Part shown: positions 1-5,247 of the stretch, in pieces
How the letters are laid out: each line of letters begins with the position of its first letter
How positions within the stretch are numbered: position 1 is the stretch's first letter
NCBI GenBank assembly: GCA_012515925.1
Contig: JAAYXM010000069.1
Span: forward strand, 1 to 7,543
DNA from: Clostridiales bacterium
Lineage (GTDB): Bacteria; Bacillota; Clostridia; Oscillospirales; JAAYXM01
Direction of reading: 5' to 3'
Length of the DNA stretch: 7,543 nt
The notes under the pieces: generated by a model
What the model saw: the letters and a program-made list of their open reading frames with translations, nothing else
What the model was told of the DNA's origin: nothing
Database searches by the model: none
Position numbers and translations under genes: made by a program

Positions 1-474
1 CGCGTGGGCGACCGCGTGATGCAGATCAGGAACAATTACGATATTGAATGGTACTCGGTATTCGGCGGCGAGAGCGGTACGGGCGTTTTTAACGGGGATA
101 TCGGCGAAATTACGGGTATCGACTTTAGAAGCGAAATCGTCACGGTCTGTTTTGACGACAAGCTCGTCCATTACCCGTTTGAGCTTTTAGGCGAGCTTGA
201 GCTCGCGTATGCGATGACTGTTCACAAGGCGCAGGGGAGCGAGTTTAAAGCCGTTGTTTTCACGGCGCTCGGCGGCTCGCGCTACCTGCTGCACAGAAGC
301 GTTTTGTACACCGCGATTACCCGCGCCCGCGAGCTTCTAATCATTGTCGGAAGCCCCGACACGGTTAAGACAATGATTGACAACAGTAAGGAGCGCAGCC
401 GCTACAGCGCGCTCAGGGCGCGTATAGCGTCAAGATTCCGGGAACAGCTTTGTATAGAAGGTGAGATTAAATGA
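1..474 (+). CDS. recD2: RecD2-type ATP-dependent DNA helicase, C-terminal part (5' truncated)
   Basis: Only the last 157 codons lie in the window; the frame is open to base 1, so the start is upstream. The piece is the C-terminal end of a superfamily 1B helicase: a stretch with NNY and VFNGDIGEI (near 31-105) as in the SH3-like insertion of RecD2 proteins, then AYAMTVHKAQGSEF (bases 208-249, helicase motif V region) and LYTAITRAREL (304-336, motif VI with the arginine that contacts ATP gamma-phosphate). RecD2 proteins unwind DNA 5' to 3' and are known in Gram-positive bacteria as stand-alone enzymes without RecBC, with roles in repair and replication-fork handling. The stop codon overlaps the comF start as ATGA, implying translational coupling. 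TraA- or plasmid-type RecD relatives are possible, but the comF partner favours chromosomal RecD2. Confidence 0.88.
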   Translation, partial: RVGDRVMQIRNNYDIEWYSVFGGESGTGVFNGDIGEITGIDFRSEIVTVCFDDKLVHYPFELLGELELAYAMTVHKAQGSEFKAVVFTALGGSRYLLHRSVLYTAITRARELLIIVGSPDTVKTMIDNSKERSRYSALRARIASRFREQLCIEGEIK

Positions 475-1136
475 ACCTGTTTAATAAAATACTGAATATT
501 CTGTTTCCTCCGAAATGCGTGTTTTGCAGGAAGAGACTTCCCGACGAGGGCGTATGCGATGATTGCGCCGGGAAGCTTCCGTACAGACAGTCCCCGCTTA
601 TAAAGGATAAGATATCATTTGTCGACGAGTGCTATTCGCCGCTGTATTATGAGGGCAATGTCAGACGCGCGATACTGCGCTATAAATTTGCGGGGCTTGC
701 CGGATATTCCAGGGAGTTTGCAAAAATTCTGCATTCCTGCGTCAATACGCACCTTTCGGGCAAATTCGATATCGTTACATGGGTGCCCGTGAGCAAGCGC
801 AGGCTTAAAAAGCGCGGTTACGACCAGTCCGGCCTGATTGCGCACGAGCTTGGAAGGCTCCTTGACATGACTCCGCAAAAGCTGCTGGTTAAAGCCAGGG
901 ACGTTCCCCCGCAGTCGAAGCAGCCGACGCAGCAGAAGCGAATAACCAATATTTTCGGCGCGTTCAAGCCGGTTGACGCGGATTTGTCCGGAAAATCCGT
1001 TTTAATCGTTGACGATATCGCGACAACGGGCTCCACGCTGTCCGAATGCGCGCGGGTGCTTAAGACCGCGGGCGCGGACAAGGTATATGCCGTTATACTG
1101 GCGAAAACTCAGCTGTCCGGCAAGTTGAAAAAATAA
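471..1136 (+). CDS. comF: ComF family protein (phosphoribosyltransferase-like, competence-type)
   Basis: The product has 221 residues, a normal ComF length. An N-terminal zinc-ribbon has two Cys pairs (C16/C19 and C29/C32). A phosphoribosyltransferase fold follows, with KKRGYDQSGLIAHELG (113-128), typical of ComF/GntX, and the PRPP-binding signature VLIVDDIATTGSTL (177-190) with its paired Asp. ComF is needed for DNA uptake in naturally competent bacteria and is thought to act in the cytosol with the ComFA translocase and DprA; it is also widespread in bacteria with no known competence, so the role here is uncertain. The ATG at 471 overlaps the upstream helicase stop and has a good ribosome site, AGAAGGTGAG at 456-465, so this start is firm. 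No T-rich terminator follows it; the next gene has its own promoter. Confidence 0.93.
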   Translation: MNLFNKILNILFPPKCVFCRKRLPDEGVCDDCAGKLPYRQSPLIKDKISFVDECYSPLYYEGNVRRAILRYKFAGLAGYSREFAKILHSCVNTHLSGKFDIVTWVPVSKRRLKKRGYDQSGLIAHELGRLLDMTPQKLLVKARDVPPQSKQPTQQKRITNIFGAFKPVDADLSGKSVLIVDDIATTGSTLSECARVLKTAGADKVYAVILAKTQLSGKLKK

Positions 1137-1138
1137 TC

Positions 1139-1175
1139 GCTTTTTCTCCTCCCCCTCCGGGAGAGAAGAAAAAGC
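1139..1175. repeat. Imperfect inverted repeat after comF
   Basis: Outer arms GCTTTTTCT (1139-1147) and AGAAAAAGC (1167-1175) pair perfectly over 9 bp, and an inner pyrimidine-rich/purine-rich part (CTCC against GGAG) pairs further with a bulge. It lies 2 nt after the comF stop. There is no T-run on the + side, so it is not a canonical intrinsic terminator; it could be a 3'-end stabilising stem or a factor-dependent end. Confidence 0.45.
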
Positions 1176-1228
1176 AAAGCAGCAATCCGCGAAAACCGGA
1201 AAAACAGGAACTAATTTCAAAAAAAGAA

Positions 1229-1256
1229 TTGAAAAACAGTTAAAATAGGTTATAAT
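1229..1256 (+). promoter_or_regulatory. Sigma-A-type promoter of the mreB/mbl gene
   Basis: TTGAAA at 1229-1234 and a perfect TATAAT at 1251-1256 are separated by 16 bp in an A+T-rich stretch. Transcription would start near 1263, giving a leader of about 60 nt before the ATG at 1322. This separates the cell-shape gene from the recD2-comF transcript. Confidence 0.75.
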
Positions 1257-1321
1257 AGTAATATCTGTTTAAGTCTATAGGTAACTTAAGGAATTTTAAT
1301 AATATAATCCGAGGTGAAACA

Positions 1322-2350
1322 ATGTTCAGCAGGGATATAGGAATCGACTTGGGAACCGCGTCCATTCTGGTTTTTGTCAAAGGTAAAGGCATAGTCCTGC
1401 GCGAGCCCTCCGTGGTGGCCGTGGACAAGGCAACGGACAAGGTTTTGAAGGTTGGTCTTGAGGCACAGAAAATGCTCGGGCGTACGCCGGGCAACATCAT
1501 AGCAATCCGCCCGCTTCGCGGGGGCGTTATCTCCGATTATGAAATGACGGAGCGCATGATTAAGAGCTTTATAAAAAGGGTTATGGGCGGTTTCAGCCTT
1601 GTCAAGCCGCGTGTCGTAATATGCGTACCCAGCGGCATTACCGAAGTCGAGGAGCGCGCGGTTATCGACGCGGGCAGGCAGGCCGGCGCGCGCAGCGTTT
1701 ATCTGATTGAAGAACCCATCGCCGCCGCTATAGGCGCCGGTATAGACATAGCAAAGCCCGAAGGCAATATGATAATCGACATCGGCGGCGGGACCTCGGA
1801 TATAGCGGTCATATCGCTATCGAATATCGTCGAATCCACTTCCATTAAGATTGCGGGCGACCAGTTTGACGAGTACATTGTCAAATACATACGCCGGAAG
1901 CATAATGTGCTCATAGGCGAGCGCACCGCCGAGGAGCTTAAGATAAACATCGGCTGTGTATACCCGCGTCCCGAGGAAATCTCTATGGAAATCAAAGGCA
2001 GATGCCTGATGACGGGGCTGCCGAGGATTTTCACCGTTACGTCAAACGAAATCTTAGAGGCGCTCGACGAGCCCGCCACGCGTATCGTCGAAGCCATTCA
2101 CGGCGTTCTGGAGCGCACTCCGCCGGAGCTTGTGGGCGACATATCCACGAACGGGATAGTTCTTACCGGCGGCGGCTCTTTAGTCTGGGGCTTTGACAGC
2201 CTTATCCAGTCGAAGACCGGCATTGAAACGCGCATCGCGGACGACGCGGTTTCATGCGTTGCCTACGGTACGGGCAAAGCGCTCGAAAACGTGGGCTCTA
2301 TGCAGGACGGGACGATAAACCTGTCGCGCAGGCGCCAGATGTTCTCTTAA
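1322..2350 (+). CDS. mreB: Rod shape-determining protein, MreB/Mbl family actin homologue
   Basis: The 342-residue product is full length for MreB-family actins. ATPase motifs appear in order: phosphate-1 DIGIDLGTAS (5-14), VKGKGIVLREPSVVAVD (19-35), GRTPGNIIAIRPLRGGVISD (53-72), connect-1 EEPIAAAIGAG (130-140), phosphate-2 IIDIGGGTSDIAVISL (151-166), the LIGERTAEELK segment (197-207) and the adenosine motif GIVLTGGGSLVWGFD (278-292). These proteins form membrane-bound filaments that steer the elongation cell-wall synthesis machinery. The N-terminus (MFSRDIGIDLGTA) and the RPLRGGVISDYE stretch resemble Bacillus Mbl more than MreB, and there is no mreC/mreD nearby, so an Mbl-like second paralogue is likely. 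The usual Asn of GTAN is Ser here. The ribosome site GAGGTG (1311-1316) sits 5 nt before the ATG. Confidence 0.93.
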   Translation: MFSRDIGIDLGTASILVFVKGKGIVLREPSVVAVDKATDKVLKVGLEAQKMLGRTPGNIIAIRPLRGGVISDYEMTERMIKSFIKRVMGGFSLVKPRVVICVPSGITEVEERAVIDAGRQAGARSVYLIEEPIAAAIGAGIDIAKPEGNMIIDIGGGTSDIAVISLSNIVESTSIKIAGDQFDEYIVKYIRRKHNVLIGERTAEELKINIGCVYPRPEEISMEIKGRCLMTGLPRIFTVTSNEILEALDEPATRIVEAIHGVLERTPPELVGDISTNGIVLTGGGSLVWGFDSLIQSKTGIETRIADDAVSCVAYGTGKALENVGSMQDGTINLSRRRQMFS

Positions 2351-2375
2351 CATCATAGCTTAACGCGAATAAAAA

Positions 2376-2406
2376 AGGGCTGATTTATCGTCAGCCCTAT
2401 AATTTT
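2376..2406 (+). terminator. Hairpin terminator after mreB/mbl
   Basis: A perfect 8-bp stem, AGGGCTGA (2376-2383) with TCAGCCCT (2391-2398), has a 7-nt loop and is followed by ATAATTTT. The T-run is interrupted, so termination may be partial and allow some read-through into the oxidoreductase gene that starts 20 nt later. Confidence 0.65.
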
Positions 2407-2426
2407 GGAAAAAGGAGAAGGATATT

Positions 2427-3488
2427 ATGTCTGCTATTCGTTTCGCGATAATCGGCTGCGGCATGATAGCCGAAAACCACGCGCTCGCCATAGCCGCGGA
2501 CCCGCGCGCGGAACTTCGCGCCGCGGCGTACGGCACCAACATAGAGCGCGGCGAAAAGTTTAAGGAGAGGTTTTCCGTACCTGTGCTGGTCGGTGATTAC
2601 CGCGAGCTTCTAAGCCGGAACGATATCGATATAGTATGTATCTGCACCCCGAGCGGCTTGCACGCCGAAGCCGCGGTCGCTTTCGCGAACAAGGGTGTTT
2701 CGATACTCTGCGAAAAGCCGCTCGATATCAGCCGAAAGGCCGTCGATGATATGATAAACGCCGCGAAAGACAACAATGTCAGGCTCGGCTGCGTGTTCCC
2801 GAACCGGACGCGAATCGGGCTGAAAAAAGCAAAACAGATACTTGACGGCGGTGAGCTCGGCAAAATCAGGATTGTGGAATGCCAATACCGCGGCTACCGC
2901 AGTCATGCTTATTTTAATTCGTCCAAATGGAAGGGCACGCGCGCGCTCGACGGCGGTGGCTGTCTTATGAACCAGGGCATTCACGCAATCGACACAATGC
3001 TCTGGCTCGCCGGCAAGGTGAAATCCGTATGCGCGCAGGTCGGGGCCCTCGGCCGGGATATAGAAGTCGAGGATACCGCCGCGGCGCTGCTGGAATTTGA
3101 GGATAACGCGCAGGGCGTCTTAATGGGGACGACGCTGTCATATATGCCCGAGGATGCGCCGGAGGGCGACCGCATACGAATTGAATGCGAAAACGGCAGT
3201 ATCCTGTACGCCAACGGCAGGACGACCCTGTTCAAAAGCAACAACCCCGAAGATTTCGACGTTGCAAGGGTTTCGCTCGATGAGGATATATGTGAATCCG
3301 AATCCTCGGGCGCGCGTCCCGAGAACATTGATATGAAAGCGCATTCCGAGATTGTTTCCAATATGGTCGCCGCGGTTTTGGATAATGCTCCGGTTCTGGT
3401 CCCCGCGGAGTCGGCGCGGCAAAGCGTTGATCTGATTCTCGCGATTTATGAATCGTCGGCCAACCGCAAGTGGGTTAACATTTATTAA
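2427..3488 (+). CDS. Gfo/Idh/MocA family NAD(P)-dependent oxidoreductase
   Basis: The 353-residue product has the normal length. The N-terminal Rossmann fold shows IRFAIIGCGMIAENHA (4-19, dinucleotide-binding GxGxxA), then CTPSGLHAEAA (73-83) and CEKPLD (95-100) with the family's conserved EKP lysine (K97). The C-terminal domain carries WKGTRALDGGGCLMNQGIHA (168-187), with H186 and D189 as the likely catalytic or substrate-contacting pair. Relatives oxidise or epimerise sugars, inositols and sugar-nucleotide acids; the DGGGxLMNQGIH form is common in sugar dehydrogenases, including UDP-sugar acid enzymes, but the substrate cannot be read from the sequence and no pathway partners lie nearby. 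It has a strong ribosome site, AAAGGAG at 2411-2417, 9 nt before the ATG. Cytosolic; no signal peptide. Confidence 0.92.
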   Translation: MSAIRFAIIGCGMIAENHALAIAADPRAELRAAAYGTNIERGEKFKERFSVPVLVGDYRELLSRNDIDIVCICTPSGLHAEAAVAFANKGVSILCEKPLDISRKAVDDMINAAKDNNVRLGCVFPNRTRIGLKKAKQILDGGELGKIRIVECQYRGYRSHAYFNSSKWKGTRALDGGGCLMNQGIHAIDTMLWLAGKVKSVCAQVGALGRDIEVEDTAAALLEFEDNAQGVLMGTTLSYMPEDAPEGDRIRIECENGSILYANGRTTLFKSNNPEDFDVARVSLDEDICESESSGARPENIDMKAHSEIVSNMVAAVLDNAPVLVPAESARQSVDLILAIYESSANRKWVNIY

Positions 3489-3501
3489 GATTCTACTCAT
3501 C

Positions 3502-3592
3502 CCCCATGGGGAGAACGTATAGAGCTGCCTTAAACGGCAGCCCCAATGAAATTCGCTCCTACGGAACGAATGAAATATGCTTAGTATATTAA
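3502..3592 (+). repeat. Multi-hairpin interspersed repeat, copy 1
   Basis: The core at 3539-3591 (starting AGCCCCAATG) matches 6646-6699 with roughly four bases in five identical. It folds into successive stems: the palindrome CCCCATGGGG (3502-3511), GCTGCC/GGCAGC (3524-3529/3536-3541), ATTCGCTCC/GGAACGAAT (3551-3559/3563-3571, one C-A mismatch) and AATATGC/GTATATT (3574-3580/3584-3590, one G-T pair). The last three stems are joined by AATGAAAT-like linkers. It sits between convergent genes. No protein function is apparent; it could be a REP- or MITE-like element, or a structured 3' UTR. Confidence 0.6.
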
Positions 3593-3595
3593 GGA

Positions 3596-3636
3596 AAGAG
3601 TTCCCGCACATTGATGCGCGGGAACTCTTATATTTA
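3596..3636. terminator. Strong hairpin terminator between convergent genes
   Basis: A perfect 12-bp stem, AAGAGTTCCCGC (3596-3607) with GCGGGAACTCTT (3618-3629), has a 10-nt loop and is followed by ATATTTA. It should end transcripts of the oxidoreductase gene. Read on the minus strand the stem is followed by TCCTTAATA, so it may also stop the opposing pRiA4b ORF-3-like gene, though more weakly. Confidence 0.7.
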
Positions 3637-3655
3637 GCGGGAACTCTTATATTTA
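3618..3655. repeat. 19-bp perfect tandem duplication of the terminator 3' arm and tail
   Basis: GCGGGAACTCTTATATTTA occurs at 3618-3636 and immediately again at 3637-3655, without mismatch. Each unit contains the whole 12-nt 3' arm of the preceding stem plus its A+T-rich tail, so either copy can pair with the single 5' arm at 3596-3607. Confidence 0.9.
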
Positions 3656-3683
3656 TATGAATCAAGATGAATTGCCGCGGGGA

Positions 3684-4334
3684 TTACTCCCAGGCGATGG
3701 GCTCATAGTCAAGCGCGGTTTCAAGCAGCTCGTTTACATAATCCACATCATATTCCTCGCTGTACATCTGCATCCGGCTCCATTCGAGCATTTCGGCATG
3801 GTTCTCGTTTTCCGGGTCGTTTAAGACGTTCAGCAACTCATAATACCCCTCGATGCCCCCGCAATCCTCCGGCGGGCAGTAGCCCTTCCATTTGAGGACC
3901 ATGGGATAGTCCTTGTCATAATCCTTGATTATCTGCTTAAACTCAACCTTATGCTCCCACCAGTCACCGAAGTCGTAGATGTATTTGAAAGCCGGTGAAT
4001 TCTCAACATACTTGCCAATCTTAACATCAACCGAATTCAAAACGGGCATGTTGTCATTCGGACAAACGGCGTCAAAACTGAGGCCCAGCTCCTTAAGACG
4101 TTTCTTACCCTCTTTTGAGTTGAAGTATTTATACTCGTCACACGCTTCCTCGTTATTAGTAATAAGCGCGTCCGGAAACTGAAACTCGTGCAGATGGCAG
4201 TCATGCCACCCCATGACAATCTGAATCGTGTTATGCATCTGCGAAAATGTGACATTCGACGGAATAATAAATGTCCTCCAAATCGGAGGTTTTCGGGAGC
4301 CCTTCAGAGTAACCTTAAACTCGTAAGCCTTCAT
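3684..4334 (-). CDS. Plasmid pRiA4b ORF-3-like family protein
   Basis: The 216-residue product carries the family's landmarks: YEFKVTLKGSRKPPIWRTFI (4-23), MHNTIQIVMGWHDCHLHEF (33-51), YDFGDWWEHKVEF (120-132) and CPPEDCGGIEGYYELLNVL (153-171). The family (PF07929) was first noticed on a plasmid and as a passenger of an insertion element, yet it is common as a single chromosomal gene; its biochemical role is not established. The ATG at 4334 is chosen because AAAGGAG lies 8 nt upstream; a TTG in frame at 4352 would put the ribosome site inside the coding region. It has its own promoter and no operon partner. No transposase or terminal repeats are visible around it. Base composition looks a little more A+T-rich than the neighbours. 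Acidic, soluble, no signal peptide. Confidence 0.9.
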   Translation of the reverse strand: MKAYEFKVTLKGSRKPPIWRTFIIPSNVTFSQMHNTIQIVMGWHDCHLHEFQFPDALITNNEEACDEYKYFNSKEGKKRLKELGLSFDAVCPNDNMPVLNSVDVKIGKYVENSPAFKYIYDFGDWWEHKVEFKQIIKDYDKDYPMVLKWKGYCPPEDCGGIEGYYELLNVLNDPENENHAEMLEWSRMQMYSEEYDVDYVNELLETALDYEPIAWE

Positions 4335-4376
4335 CTTGAACTCTCCTTTCAATTATCGCAACCGATTATGCTCTTT

Positions 4377-4405
4377 ATTGTATCAGTATACACCTGAATT
4401 GTAAA
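4377..4405 (-). promoter_or_regulatory. Promoter of the pRiA4b ORF-3-like gene
   Basis: On the minus strand TTTACA (4405-4400) and TACAAT (4382-4377) are separated by exactly 17 bp. Transcription would begin near 4370, giving a leader of about 36 nt with the ribosome site AAAGGAG at 4349-4343. Confidence 0.65.
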
Positions 4406-4492
4406 GCATTTATATACATATTTTAGTTTATTTTCCCATATAGCTTTTAAGAAGGCGATAGTAACGCCGACGGGTCAAAATTTATCCGAATA

Positions 4493-4521
4493 TTGAATCC
4501 GCGATAAAAATATGTTATTAT
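4493..4521 (+). promoter_or_regulatory. Extended -10 promoter driving a short transcript
   Basis: TTGAAT (4493-4498) and TATTAT (4516-4521) are 17 bp apart, and TG at 4513-4514 one base before the -10 adds an extended -10 element. This is one of the best promoter matches in the window, yet no long + strand gene follows before the terminator at 4629-4661. Confidence 0.72.
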
Positions 4522-4527
4522 ACTCAT

Positions 4528-4661
4528 ACAGTAACACATTCATGAGGTCGATTGTTTTGGACGAAACAACGGAAAAGAGCAACACAATATCCGTATGCAC
4601 ATGACGCGCTTACATTCGTGATTAAAGACGTAAGGCGCGGGAAAGTGCCTTACGCTTTTTT
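4528..4661 (+). ncRNA. Candidate small RNA (about 130 nt) or mini-ORF transcript
   Basis: The unit is bounded by the extended -10 promoter and a strong intrinsic terminator; the 5' end is inferred as about 7 nt after the -10. A 5' hairpin can form from TTGTTT and AAACAA (4552-4557/4564-4569), lengthened by C-G pairs around one bulged A. The next coding sequence, sodC, points the other way, so this is not a leader of a downstream gene. Two short reading frames exist: 20 codons from ATG 4542 to stop 4604, with no ribosome site in front, and 37 codons from TTG 4552 to stop 4665, with GAGGT only 3 nt upstream. The second runs through the terminator, which argues against it. I do not recognise the RNA as a known family. 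Confidence 0.5.
4629..4661 (+). terminator. Intrinsic terminator of the short transcript
   Basis: CGTAAGGC (4629-4636) pairs perfectly with GCCTTACG (4647-4654); a G-T and a C-G pair extend the stem to 10 bp around a GGGAAA loop, and CTTTTTT follows. It also lies 8 nt beyond the sodC stop on the other strand and may act, less efficiently, as that gene's terminator. Confidence 0.88.
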
Positions 4662-4669
4662 ATAGTGTA

Positions 4670-5161
4670 TCACCGAATCACGCCGCAGGCTATTCTTTCC
4701 CCCGACCCGCCCGAGGGCTGTGTTTTGAAATCGTCCGGGTTATTGTGTATTACAATCGTTTTGCCGGTTATTTCCCTTATACCGAAGCGATTAGTAAAAA
4801 ACGCGGCCCACGCGTATCCGTTATTCCCGAACAGCGGCGGCAAATCCCCCGCATGCCCGGGATGCGGACAGTTTCGGGGGTTATAGTGGCCGCCGGTGTC
4901 GGAAAACGGGTTTTCGCCGTTGCCCGTACAGGATTCGCCCTCATGTATATGGAATCCGAAAATCCTGCCGCCGCAGTCATCCCTTTGATACGGCAGCCCG
5001 ATTACCTCGGCAGCCACGAACACACCGCCCGACACGGCATAGAAATATACATTTCCGATTATGTCGGGATATGTACTTCCGCCGCGAACAGCCGCCTGTG
5101 CCGAAGGTCTTCGCTGCATAAGGCAGTTTGCGAAATAATTCGTTCGTTGTGTTGACAGCAT
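4670..5161 (-). CDS. sodC: Cu/Zn superoxide dismutase-like protein, no signal peptide
   Basis: The 163-residue product is a complete SodC-type fold. All metal ligands can be placed: copper H71 and H73 (FGFHIHEG), bridging H92 (GGHYNP), zinc H100, H103 and D106 (CPHPGHAGDLP), and copper H139 (VIHNNPDDF). C78 and C159 match the conserved disulfide, and R156 in GERIACGVI matches the arginine that guides superoxide. Family enzymes convert superoxide to oxygen and hydrogen peroxide. The zinc loop is short: only two residues separate H100 from H103. The N-terminus (MLSTQRTNYFANCLMQRRPS) is not a signal peptide, so a cytosolic site is expected, unlike most bacterial SodC. The ATG at 5161 has GAAAGGGG 9 nt upstream; Met15 is an alternative start without a good site. 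It diverges from citrate synthase. Activity cannot be proved from sequence. Confidence 0.88.
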   Translation of the reverse strand: MLSTQRTNYFANCLMQRRPSAQAAVRGGSTYPDIIGNVYFYAVSGGVFVAAEVIGLPYQRDDCGGRIFGFHIHEGESCTGNGENPFSDTGGHYNPRNCPHPGHAGDLPPLFGNNGYAWAAFFTNRFGIREITGKTIVIHNNPDDFKTQPSGGSGERIACGVIR

Positions 5162-5172
5162 ATAAACTTACC

Positions 5173-5201
5173 CCTTTCAAAACATTATATGTTTTGAAAG
5201 G
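5173..5201. repeat. Perfect 13-bp inverted repeat in the sodC/citrate synthase gap
   Basis: CCTTTCAAAACAT (5173-5185), spacer TAT, ATGTTTTGAAAGG (5189-5201): 13 of 13 pairs match. It overlaps the sodC -10 element and its left arm contributes to the sodC ribosome site on the minus strand. It could be an operator for a dimeric regulator of one or both genes, or an RNA hairpin. It does not match the PerR or Fur box consensus I know. Confidence 0.7.
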
Positions 5202-5211
5202 ATAAATGCAA
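5184..5211 (-). promoter_or_regulatory. Promoter of sodC
   Basis: On the minus strand TTGCAT (5211-5206) and a perfect TATAAT (5189-5184) are 16 bp apart. Transcription would start near 5177, leaving a leader of only about 16 nt that carries the ribosome site. The -10 lies across the centre of the 13-bp inverted repeat, so a protein bound there would block it. Confidence 0.6.
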
Positions 5212-5247
5212 CACATAACAATAACAGGAGTGATGAAAGATGAGTGA
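5206..5247 (+). other. Possible 13-codon upstream reading frame overlapping the citrate synthase start
   Basis: ATG at 5206 follows GAAAGG (5196-5201), opens a 13-codon frame and stops at TGA 5245-5247, 8 nt beyond the citrate synthase start codon at 5240. The spacing to the ribosome site is short (4 nt). Such a frame could couple or tune citrate synthase translation; it may also be chance. Confidence 0.2.

Noticed and set aside
3138..3665. 175-codon minus-strand frame opposite the oxidoreductase 3' end
   Set aside because: It crosses the repeat and terminator hairpins, has no recognisable domain, and most of it is antisense to a convincing gene.
3871..3879. GGCGGGCAG identical to an arm of the 6791-6811 hairpin
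   Set aside because: It lies in codons for the conserved CPPED stretch of the pRiA4b ORF-3-like gene and has no nearby pairing arm.
4335..4352. TTG start giving the pRiA4b ORF-3-like protein six extra residues
   Set aside because: The TTG overlaps the AAAGGAG ribosome site that serves the ATG at 4334; the family also begins near MKAYEF.
4552..4665. 37-codon TTG-started reading frame as a protein gene
   Set aside because: Its last codons run through the strong terminator hairpin and T-run, the start is TTG with only 3 nt to a weak ribosome site, and no similarity is recognised; an RNA gene fits better.
4745..5155. 136-codon + strand frame opposite sodC
   Set aside because: The sodC frame has every metal ligand in place; the opposite frame has no ribosome site or family match.
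5152..5157. Perfect TTGACA on the + strand upstream of citrate synthase
   Set aside because: No -10-like hexamer lies 16-18 bp downstream (the bases there are pyrimidine-rich), and it falls inside the sodC start region, so I do not call it a promoter.
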